DNA of 64,000 nucleotides from Brachypodium distachyon. Its lineage: Eukaryota > Streptophyta > Magnoliopsida > Poales > Poaceae. Both the position numbers and the translations under genes were made by a program. Below the pieces are notes generated by a model. The model was not told the origin of the DNA. It made no database searches and worked only from the letters and a program-made list of their open reading frames with translations. The DNA lies in NCBI RefSeq assembly GCF_000005505.3, contig NC_016135.3, positions 20,616,613 through 20,680,612 on the forward strand, given 5' to 3'. This document shows positions 11,512 through 22,547 of the stretch, one piece after another (the first letter of the stretch is position 1; every line of letters starts with the position of its first letter).

Positions 11512-13828
11512 GGCGTCCAAGTTTGTGCTCATGCTGCAGCCTGCAGGGGGGCCCGTTTCCAGAACAAAAAAAAAGGTTCTCGGCGGGGCCCGGAGGACAG
11601 CATGTTTCACGGCTTCACTCCCTTCTCTGACCCGTCGTCCCCTTTGTTTGCTCCCGCAACGTCGTGCCACGGGCGACGTCAGGGACTCGGGGCTCTGGAT
11701 CGAGTGATCAGGACGACTTCCTGCGTTTCTACTACGGGTCGGGGTCGCTGACGGAAGGCACGAACCGCTATGGTTTGGCGTCGACGAACGAGCAGAGCAA
11801 TTTTCTTATCTTACTACGTGTTGTTTGTCGAAGACACAAGACTACTTGCGCATTATCCATCCTGTACCTCGCGACCGAGGGATCGATCAGGCCTTTCTGG
11901 ATTTCTTCTGATGATTGCAAAGATACTCTCTCCTGACTGTCTCCGTGGGTCGACGGCCAGAATGCTTTTGCGAGGTTTTTCCGCCAAATTTTATGATAGT
12001 TCAGTTGTGTGGCTATGTGCTCGTCTGAGAAATTCTTCGCTCATCTGAGAAAAGCCCAACAAATTCAGTAGGTGCTCGTGCACATTCTGCCAGAGAGCTT
12101 TGTTCTATCCCCTATCTCGGGCTTGGTTTCCGTTATCGAAAAATAATAATCTCGGGCTTGGTCTGGACTAGGATTCTCTCCCGGCCGGCGAACCAGCGAA
12201 TATCTTGGACGGCGAATAACATCCGAGAGCGGAGATGGTGATCTGGGCTTGATGCCGCCGGGCGCGTCCCAAGTTGCGTGCTCTAGTGTCAGCGTTGTTT
12301 TCTCCTCCTCCCTTATTTGGTTCCTTTTGTGGTTTCCCTATCTGATGGGAATAAGCACCAAGTGATTTTTTCGTGCAGAATAATTTCCAATGGCCTTATA
12401 AGAAGAAAGAAACGGCACGAGTGATCAAAACGCCCAAACAACCTTTCTCTCGTCTGTTATTCCTTGTGCTAGGTGGCTACTCATGATACGTATCCAGTGC
12501 GAAGAACTATGTACACATTGTACTAATGTTCTTGCAGAGAAGGACCTTTCACTGGTTTTGAGAGAGACAAGAGAGAGACACTAAATTAATCACTGATCTG
12601 ATCACAAATGAAGTGCGAGACGGCTCTATATGACTACGTACCTAGCTGCGACCTTTCTGTTCGTAGCTAGCTAGCCTGGGCTCACCTATGCTTTCCTTGT
12701 GTCATAATTGTCCATTCGATCACGTTTCCGGGTTTTTTTATAACGGAAAAATCATCATGCACAAAATCAGATTTATTCAAGCAACACCTATGAATCGGGA
12801 CCGAAATAAAAATTGGCCACAGTCCACAGGTGCAACAATGTACTACTGCTACTAGTAGCTAGCATGCACAAGACCACAAAACGGAAACCTGCAATGGGCA
12901 GTCGTCAGTCGAACCATGATACTCGTACAATCACCATCACCACCAAAATTAGCATTCGGTTGTGCGCACAATGCATTTGTGATTTACCTTTAATTGAGAG
13001 ATAGTGTCAGCAGTACAGGTGTACTAGTAGTCTAGTACTACACGGAGCAATTCAATGGTACCACTACCACCATGTACTTCAACTTGGATCAGAGACGCGT
13101 CCTTACGTGATCTATCATCATAGTGCATGGCTGAGGTCAAACAACAAAGACGTGTTCATAATTTCTAGTGCGCCGGGGATCAGCACCATGCGGTCCTGCT
13201 TAGATTTTTTTTGCGTGAACTTCAGGCACAAGGGAAGCGGTATAATCGCTGCTGCAGCTTTCGAACCCGCCAAATTGTTCAGCAAACCTAACAGGACATA
13301 TACGACCACGGCCGAATATTGCTAGCAAGAACCACAACCTGAGTGGTGAAAACCTGACGCAGACTCTGCCTTTGAACTGCACTTGTGCGGTTGTGCTTCA
13401 CGATGTATGCCACTATCTGCTCCAGAGGCTGCCCCGAATCAGTTGCAAGCCAAGTTCCAAGGTGACAGGCGGGGAAAAACCAAAAAGGAAGAGATAACTC
13501 ATGGCATCATCTGAAGGTGGTACATTGGCATATCTGGTTACTCTTCATTTGTACTCCCTCCGATCCATAATAAATGTCAGGGATTTAGTACAAATGTGTA
13601 CGGTATATACCAGCTGGAAACTGACATATAGCATTTGGGTCATCTTCACTTGAAAATGTTTCTTACAATGTTACACCTTGTTGTAATCATCCAACTTATT
13701 GGCAAAACCATACATGTGAAATATCTCGACAGATATGTGCTACAATATTGCCTACCACGCAAAATCTATTTACTGCATTCTTGCCGGTCTGTATCTCTTC
13801 TAACTGTATATGGATCTAGCATGCTACT
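11512..13828. other. Intergenic between YSL copies 1 and 2
   Basis: No gene found. It contains one Stowaway-like end (CTCCCTCCGATCCATAATAA, about 13555) without a partner. A segment at about 13349-13510 resembles sequence downstream of copy 3 (21684-21820). The rest should hold the upstream region of copy 1 and the 3' flank of copy 2. Confidence 0.4.
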
Positions 13829-16800
13829 CTAGTGTGTCGACCTAAATGCCATGCACAATGGTGGATTGATCTTGGCCAGTGCAAGCAAGGCAGAAGGGAA
13901 GATCCAAAGTCCATCCCCACATATCAAACCAGATGCAACTGCTGGCACCATTAGTGCTGCTTTACCTCCGTCAATCATGTGCCACACGAACACTACTAAG
14001 CTTCCGACGCACATGTCGATGGCAAAGCTCGCGCCTACAAGGAAAGGAACTCCCATCGCCATCGGTAGGGGGACCCATCTGCCATACTTCGGCGGGAAGA
14101 GATCTCTCATAAGGTTGGCCGCCACTGCAAAGCCAAAGAATCCATAGCACAGCTGCAAGCAATGCAGGGGCAGAGCGGAGAAGCCCTCGACACCAAGAAT
14201 TGCCATGTTTCGGTAGATGAGAGCATATGGTGCCTTCCAGGGCCCTTCTGGGTTGCCTATGTCAAAGGCATTGTAGAACAGAAAGAATGTCAGTGGTCCA
14301 ATGACACAGCCCATGGCGGTGCCAATAGCCTGAGCAATTAGCATTGATCTAGGTGATGTTAACGTAAGATGCCCAGTCTTGAAATCATGCATCAGATCAG
14401 CAGAGATGGTCACCAATGATTTCACCAGACCACAACCTACTAGACCGGCTACGACACCAGAGTCTTTTCCAGCCCAGGCTGCAAGAATGAAGAGGGCAAC
14501 CTTCCCATAATTGTAGGCCATGTTCATATCAGTAAGGCCGGTGCCATAGGCATTGCAGAAACCCAGGGCAGGAGCCAGTACGTATGCTATGACCACATAA
14601 TACCACTTCATCTCGTGGAACATCAAGGGAATGGCAATTACTGCAATGACTGATAATGCAATGTAACCAGAGTAGGCTAGCCAGGTAGGGAGACTGTCTC
14701 TTGTAAAAACTTCATTACGATGAAGGTCATCGAGCACCGGAATGTCTTCCTCTGGAAGTAGGATGAACACCCACGTCAGATCATGTATATACCCCAACGA
14801 CTGCACTTACATGTGTTCAGACTCATTACCTTTCTTTGTGTTCTTTAGTTTTGATCTGCCAAGCAGACTCTTAACGGTGAATGCAATAATCTTAACAAAA
14901 TTGTATAGGCCATCTCCTAGGATGAGAGCTATGCATATGAAAGCCTACAGAATGAGAGAAGGTAAGAAATAAAAAGGATTATTTCCTTCAAAACAAAAAG
15001 GATTATGATCCAGATGTACAATAACAAATCAAATTGTGAAACAAACCTTGTAACCTTGCAGGCTTCTCATGCTGCTTTCTGGAATATTTGCTGGATACCA
15101 GTCCCCTTCCAAATCACTGATCAGCGGCCACATGACACCCCAGGAAAGAATGGCACCGACAAGGAGAGACAGATTGACAAGGTGGGAGCAAATCATCCCT
15201 GCCCCAACATACGTGAGGCTGAAATCAAAGAAGAATCTGACACCACAAGGAATCGAAAAGTCTAAATCAGGTGAAATCATTACTAGTCAAGAACAGATTT
15301 AATGTAACAGTGAACAAAGTGATCAGTGTTACGTTTGTTTCCAAGCTAGTAGTCCAAAAGTGGGAAACTGCGAGAACCCACAGCTGTCTCCGCCAGAGTA
15401 AAACCACTGGAAGAAGCTCCAGAGGAAGCTGATTGCAAAGTATTTTGTGAATCCATTTACTTGATGCCTGACATGAAGAAACAAATCATCATTCAATTGA
15501 TTAAAGAAAGACGATGTTTGGTTCTCCAGATCACAGGTTATGTGAAAGAACCGCATACTTTGCCATTGCATCTCCATGAGGTGTGTGGAACCCATTTATA
15601 AGCACAGCTGTCGCAGTTCCACTTGGATAAGTTAACTTATAGTCGATTATCATAATCTGAAATTTTAAAAGTTGAATCATCCATTTACTCGTGATATCAA
15701 ACTAATTGAAGAGGTGCTTGCAATGTAACAAAGGAGGCGGCCAGGCATCAAATTCATCTTAAAAAAGTTCACAAGACAGATGTTTATCCAAAATTTCAAA
15801 TGGTAAGACACATAGCAGGCAATTCAATATGTGCATATACATCCTTAGTTTTCAAAATACACAACTCATGCTGTTTTTTGAACATCACAATTCGTGGTCC
15901 TTACTTCAACGACCATTGGAGCATGAAAGGCTGGTCTCTGGTGCCAGGGGGTCGGAGTTTGCTACCAGGAAATTTATGCCCCACCTTTGGATGACAGTTA
16001 AATAACAAGCTATGTAATATTTGATTACTCATGCCTTATGTAGCTCGTCGTGTCCTTTGGAGTATTACAGTGCGACCTTTGTAATAGGGTGGTGGGTGTG
16101 CATCTTCGGATGCATAGGCTGAGAGAGAGTTCTCTTCCATTATTCAAATCGTTCTTGTGTATTAGTAAGTCTGTATTTAAGTAGTAACCAAGAAAATATG
16201 TCTTCGTTGAAGAGTAGAATGGTTTGTTCCAGATGTAGGTCCAAGAATTGTTCTCATGAGAGAGCTGATTCAGTAGGACAATAACGCCAAAATCAATCGG
16301 ATCATGGACGCTAGCATTCACATCAAACTTCGTCATCTAACTCAATGAAAGCAGATTTGTCTTTTCTTCAGCTCTACCTGATTGGTGAGGCGATCTTGAC
16401 AAGAAGACCGAAACAATATTATAGAAATAAAATTGGATACCAAGACATGAACATCTGCTGTTCATGCCTGACGCACAGGAAAGGACAAACAGACAGCAGT
16501 CTTTTTGGTTGTTTAAGCACGAGCAAGGGTGAACTCAGTAGGATTACCCCAACTTAGGACTAAGAATACGAGTAGCCGTTACAGGATCGTAGAACTTGTG
16601 AAGATAGATATAACTGTGGGGAGCACACGGACCTTTCTGAGAGGGACGAGCGCGAGAATCCCCACGAAGCTGACGGCGAGGAGGAAGCCGGTCATCCACA
16701 CAATGCCCGGCTCCTTGTAGCTCCCTGGCACGTTCCCCTCCGTCTCCCCCGCCATCTCGTAAGTCTTCTTGTCCAGCGCAAGCAGGTAGGACCCAAACCC

Positions 16801-17251
16801 ACCTGCAGAGAAATCGAATCAAATCCCACTCCGGGGAACTCCACTTGACAAATGGAGGAGATGCTACGGGTGTTGTGTAGCCCTGACCTCCGACGGCGAT
16901 GCTGTAGCAGGCGACGGCGCAGGTCTGCACGACGGTGTTCTCCTGCCGCGTGAAGGGGCGGGCGGCGACGCCGAAGTGGGCCAGCGCCCGCGTCCACCCG
17001 CGGAGGATGACGAAGGCGATGAGCGCGGCGGAGACGTTGAGCGTGGGGACGAGGCCCGTGGTGAGGACGAGCTTCATCACGATGACGCTGTATATGGCGC
17101 CGACGGCCAGGCTCGCCACCATGCCGCGCGCCGTCAGCTGCTCCCGCCACGGCGGCACGCGGCCGCGCGCGTGCGCGGCCCCCGCCTCAGCGTCGTCGAG
17201 CTCGCGGATCTCCTCGCGGCCTCCACTGCCGTCCCGCGAGAGGGGCGCCAT
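13829..17251 (-). CDS. YSL: Yellow stripe-like (YSL) metal-chelate transporter, copy 2
   Basis: Same family and exon plan as copy 1. Coding exons: 17251-16888, 16802-16633, 15656-15559, 15467-15333, 15236-15047, 14944-14830, 14751-13829. Exons 1 and 3-7 have exactly the lengths found in copy 1 (364, 98, 135, 190, 115, 923 nt), and exon 2 is 170 rather than 167 nt. The product has 664 residues and no internal stop. I chose the start MAPLSRD at 17251 because it aligns with the copy 1 start and has G at -3 and +4. An in-frame ATG at 17317 would add 22 residues (MKQERRRKHPRP...) but lies where copy 1 has non-coding leader. Hallmarks: [48 protein letters not shown], and the end PPLCMAF. It resembles the rice YSL15/YSL16 group as I recall it, and is the closer relative of copy 1 within the cluster. 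Confidence 0.94.
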
Positions 17252-19583
17252 CGCGAGCTCGAGGCCCGGCGGCGGCGGCGGCGGCCTGGGGTGCTTCCTC
17301 CGCCTCTCCTGCTTCATGGGGGAAATTTTTTGGCGGCGTCAGATTCGAGTCCGGGGGGGAATGGAGGCATCGATCGGACCGAAGAGTTTGTGAATAGAAC
17401 GCCGTTCATATCAGCTCACGGTGCCAATCGGCAATCAGTGAGCTGCCAGTACTAGTATACCAAGTGAGCTCTTGCGAGCTCTGAAGGATAAAGGATTCAG
17501 TGCAAGAAATCCATGGGGCGAGAGAAAATTAAGGTTCTTCTGATCAGCGAATCATGGACCCACGAAAAAATCTCACCCAGAATGGAGAATTCTAGAGAGA
17601 AAACAAAAGATCTCACCTCACTTCACCTGGGCTCCAACGGGAAAGACAATAAACCCGGAGTACGGTCAGAAAAGGATAGGAAAATGATGCTCCTCCTCAG
17701 CCATGAGCCCCCTCCTGCTGAGAAATCGAGAGCTTGTGTAAAAACAGTACAAAAACTGTACTGTAGTACGCATACACGCAAACGAATAAGCAAACGGGCG
17801 TTCCTCGTCGGCACGCAATAATAGAAATAATCTCGTGGCCAGCATTTCGTGCAAGGAACAGTAAAGATGCCTCACCCAATCAAGATGCCAGACCTTCGCG
17901 GTCTAAGGACTGACAATGTCGAAACTTGGTATTGAAAAAACGAAGTCAACGAAGCTCCAAGCAAGACCAAAGTTAACAATGGCTTTGAAGAACCGATCTA
18001 TAATGATGTCAAGTTGCAGAACTCGAAAGAAGGCTCAAAGCTTGGAGTACAAATGCAAGCATGCAACGAGCAATAATGATCTGATCGAGCGTTGGTCCAC
18101 AGAGAACCAAAGGCATCTGATCGGTGTTAACCGCGACAGGAGCAATAATGATCGATTCCCATAACTTCAAGTGCCTAGTAGTGCTTTGCTCACACTCAGC
18201 TGGCGCGTGGTCGCCACGGGCGAGGTCAGAAAGAAGGAAACATCCTGCATCTCTACTTGTGGTTCCGGTCGTGGTCAGAACAAGCGTTTGGGGTCGACGA
18301 ATAAGCAGAAAGAAGCGGGGATTGCACAAGATACGTAAATGACTGCTCGTCTTGTCTGGTCAAGAGATACACGGATGATGATGGAAACGGGGATCGGAGG
18401 ACTCTGTGGACTGTGGCTGGCCTCTCCCAAATCCGGATAACTCATCAGGTGTTCATGTCCGGCGGATCTTTTCGAGGACCTTGACAAATGGCATATCCTG
18501 GTATAGACGCATAGTGCAGCCTAGCTTTGTTTGGCCCTCCCTGATGGAGGACTCCTTGCTGCAGCGCATCTAACTGATTTTTCATGGCCCACAAAATGCA
18601 TAAATTTCAATAAAATTCAGCAAATCCAAAATAATAAAGTATTGCAGACATGTACTTTGGGTACAAAATGAGAAATGAAAAAAGCGACCCTTCCAGTATG
18701 CAGGGGCGCCCACCAGGACACCCAGCTGAGTATTGTTGGGCTTAGAGCCTTATACCTTTCATTTTCAGACAAATCATCAAAGCAAACCTTTGGGCTTTTG
18801 GTTCTTGGCCCGGGCCTGAAGACCACGGCAATTGTCAAGGCCCGGCCCCGCCCCATGTGGACATGGAAACAACACCGATCTTCTCTAAAAAAAAAGGAAA
18901 CAACACCTATCTACGATGCCACGAAATTTGAAAATTAAATCTGTATTTTTTTTTCCTGAGCTGTGTTTTGAATTTTACAATTGCTGTTCGTTGGATACAT
19001 CGTTTCATTTTTTTTAACAAAAATGATAGAGAGAACAACTGAGGTCATGCATGTGCACCAACAAGGTCTCACTATGCACTTCTTTTCTTCCATATCGTGT
19101 TTTGAGTTTGTATTTCCAGTTTATACAGCTGTTCCATTTCTATATTGTGTCAGAAAATATGGGAGAACAACCGAGGTCGGGTGCCCCCCACTTACGGCGG
19201 ATCCTGGTACGTACAGGATTTCATTTTTCCTCCTCTCGGCGTATACGCGTGGTGTTAGGTGCTGAGGCTTACTTTTGCTTCGTGCGCACGATGCGGTTCA
19301 AGATAGAAGCAGTACACATGTACTACACGTCTACACAAAGTAATCAAATGTCTTCATGTACCACGTACTACTTCTTCGGCCTGGATCGAGATCACATACG
19401 GCTTTGATTTGATGTGATTGCTCATCTTAGTGCGCGGTATTACGGGTGAATGATCAAGCTACTATTCATGGATCGATGGATTTGTTTTTAGAGCGATTCC
19501 GGTGCAAACGTTACCGGTGAACATCTAAAAAAGCCTACGTGATTCCGCTTGAACTATTAGCTACTTCCGTTCCGTATAACAAC

Positions 19584-19840
19584 TACTCGCTCTGCTCCTC
19601 TAAATTAATATAAGATGTCCTAACTTTATCATAAATCAAACTTCTTAAAAGGTTGATCGAGTTCATAGACAAATTTCTAAACATCTGTAATTCCAAATTA
19701 GTTTAAGAAATCTATCATATTGTACATATTTGACGTTGCTAATATTAATACATATTTCTATAGATTTGATTAAAATTTAAGAAGCTTGACTAGCTTCGGA
19801 CAAAACTAGAACATATAATATCTAGGAACGGATGTACTTA
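19584..19840. mobile_element. Stowaway-like MITE
   Basis: The left end reads TACTCGCTCTGCTCCTCTAA. The right end, reversed, reads TACATCCGTTCCTAGATATT. Both are degenerate versions of the Stowaway consensus TACTCCCTCCGTTCCTAAAT. AT-rich, without coding capacity. Confidence 0.6.
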
Positions 19841-20676
19841 AATTGTTTGTTTGTCAAAAGACAAATATACAAGAAACCACGCAAGCATTTAGTGTAAAGA
19901 TGCAGCTGGAATCAGTATTTATGCAGAATGAACCAAAGCAATAAAGAATATGCATACACAACACAATGAATTCTAGCTACATGATGCATAAGCATTATTT
20001 GTATCTTTTATTCCGCTGACTGATTTTTGTGTCAACTTTGTGTGATGCATAAACTGTATTTTTATGACACTGAACTTCGTAATAAAATGGTTGTGTGCAT
20101 CGATTGATGCAGAGACCGGGGCTTTTCCCTCTTTTCGAAAAAACACAACACAATGAATATTTCTGTGAGATCAACCTCTTGCTAGAAATAAAATGAAAGT
20201 TGGGGTGTGGGAATTCAATCCGTAAGAATATTTGTGTCTCATTCCTTTGATCCAATGGGTCTTATTAGGGGGCGGGGGCTCCTCTAAAATAATGAAATCC
20301 TTCAAAATTTCTATAAAATTCCTTTCAATCCAATGAAGCCCAAAAGGATTGAACTTAAATCAGGCTTCATCGCCCTCAGGAACAAGTGCATCGTAAAGCT
20401 AGACTTGATTACTCAATCATGGACTCTTCAACCTCTTCGTTTTACTATTTTGTTCCGTATGGAGACTAATTAACTCATTATATTAATTAAGCCAAAGAGA
20501 ATCGTGAAGTTAATTAGAAAAAAATCATATGAAAACCAAGATAGAAAGGGCACAGAACCTTTACCGGTCAATAAAATGAAGACCCACTCAGATAAACACA
20601 CCAACGAATGTTGTCAGAGAAGATTCACAGTCAGTGTGCATCGAGTCCATATTTTGCATCCTCCAGGAACAAGCTG

Positions 20677-20760
20677 TAGTTATCTTACGTGGCATATAGT
20701 TATCTTACGTGGCGACCAAGAAATATTCTCCGTCGAGTCCATATAGTTATCTTACGTGGC
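20677..20760. repeat. Three copies of TAGTTATCTTACGTGGC
   Basis: The 17-mer occurs at 20677-20693, 20697-20713 and 20744-20760. The last two copies are identical over 20 bases. ACGTGGC is a G-box/ABRE-type core. The cluster lies about 3.4 kb upstream of YSL copy 2 and downstream of copy 3, so a regulatory role is only a possibility. Confidence 0.5.
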
Positions 20761-22547
20761 AAAACTAATAGTTCATCTAATGTCAGAACCCTGTATACCC
20801 ATCCTTTTAATACTTGTTACTATTTGACACTCCATCCAATTTACAGTCCTAAACATTTCGTTTTTCTCTTTTCCAAATATGATTCATCGGTTCAGAAAGC
20901 ATTCTTGTATGCGAAGATATTTTCTCAAATTTGGATATGAAGGTTGTTCGCCTAATTTTCCGGCGTTACCACGATGGCAGCAGAGGACGAGGCTGGACGA
21001 CGGTTCGGCAAGGCACAAGTTTCTCCAATGGTGGTGGAATTGTAATTTTACTTTGTGCGGAGTACCTTGTGCAAACATGCTTGACAAGCATGTTTGTCTC
21101 GTGTGCTGACCATATGTGTAATCTATATAAACGGATTGTCTAATGAAACATGATTGCTTTAAAAAAAAGCATAATTGTCAACAATTGATCACCCCATCTT
21201 GCTTGCACACATGAAGCAGCTCGTGAACAATTAATAATCCAATTTTGCTAAGGCTCAGTTGCATAAAAATAATAATTTCTCGTGAACCGTCCAATCGATT
21301 TTGAGATCCGTACAACTGACTTTATATTTTTGCCGGTGTGTTTTGATGCAGATGGACAGTCAGAATCATATATTGAAAAAATTGCTATTTGTTGGTCGAC
21401 TGCGGTAGCCGAACTCTTTAATGATATCATGGCGTAGAAAGATGTTACTCCCTTCGGCGTATTTATGATTCCATCCAACCATTTCGGCGTATCTGGACAG
21501 TTCGCTTGAAGTTGCAGGCGGCGACGAAATTAAGTGGGGGCAAACGGGAGATTTTTATCATCGTAACAGTAATAATCGCACGTGCAACGATTCGATCCAT
21601 CCAACTGTTCCGTGAGCCTATCCGGATATACACGGACAAGATGAGTATGATTGCTACATCCACAATCTGATAGTGATGTAAAGCTGACGCAAACTACACG
21701 TTTGAACTGCCCTCCTCTGGTCCGGGTTCAGATCGGTTCCGCACCGAATCAGTGCGAGCCGACCTCCGAGATGACACCCACGGTAATGAAGAAAAGGAAG
21801 AAGGGATAGCTCACTGCAGCCAGCCATGCAAAAGGGAATAAGAATTAGCTTCCACGAGTCGATCGGTCAGCGTCCTCACGGTAGTGACGGTGAGGCACGC
21901 AATGGGGGGAAAAAGGCAGGGGATCGAGACGACGTGTGTGGTGCACGCGCGAGGCGAAGAATCTCTGGATGGACAAGTTGAAGGCACGAACCGGAACCGC
22001 GGCAGAGTGGACGAACGAAAGCGGGGGCGCGGCTGATGTCGACCGTTCGGGCTCCGCGAGCACTGGCAAAGTGGCAAGGCACATGGAGCCAAAAACATCG
22101 CCGTGGAATTAAGAAGAGCGGCACCAGTGCTAGTCCACGACGACAGTGAGTGGAACACCCGGGGCGGTCGGAATCCGCTGAAAAGGCATCGCGAGGTAGC
22201 AGCGATCGATGCGGAAGTAATTACTCAAGGGTTTGCAATAAGGTCTAGCCATATTAAGCCAAGTGAAAAACATCTCTGTACGCGACAACAAGCCATTGTT
22301 GTTCTTGTCGCTCTTAAAATTTCATTTCAGCTAGCTGATGTATTTACGAATTACGATACACACGACCTACAAGACTCTTATGAACAAGTTGCCGAGTCTA
22401 CCCGGCATCGCTCTATGTATGTATGATGGGTACAGTAAACCCCAAAATTAACGCTCTCGATCGAGTTATTGGCTTGTGGTATATATCGGAGCTGTGATTT
22501 AATCTGATGTACGGAGTATATATGTACTCTATTCTCTGGCCGGCCGG

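Larger units (their letters stand above)
17252..22547. other. Intergenic between YSL copies 2 and 3
   Basis: No gene recognised. It contains a Stowaway-like MITE (19584-19840), a possible Tourist-like remnant near 20150-20350, a short repeated ACGTGGC motif (20677-20760) and a segment (21684-21820) resembling one downstream of copy 2. A LADVFT peptide near 22330 may be a tiny copia remnant. The open frames here are short and unsupported. Confidence 0.4.

Noticed and set aside
22319..22365. Possible copia tail peptide QLADVFT
   Set aside because: Only about ten residues resemble the family and nothing around it supports an element.
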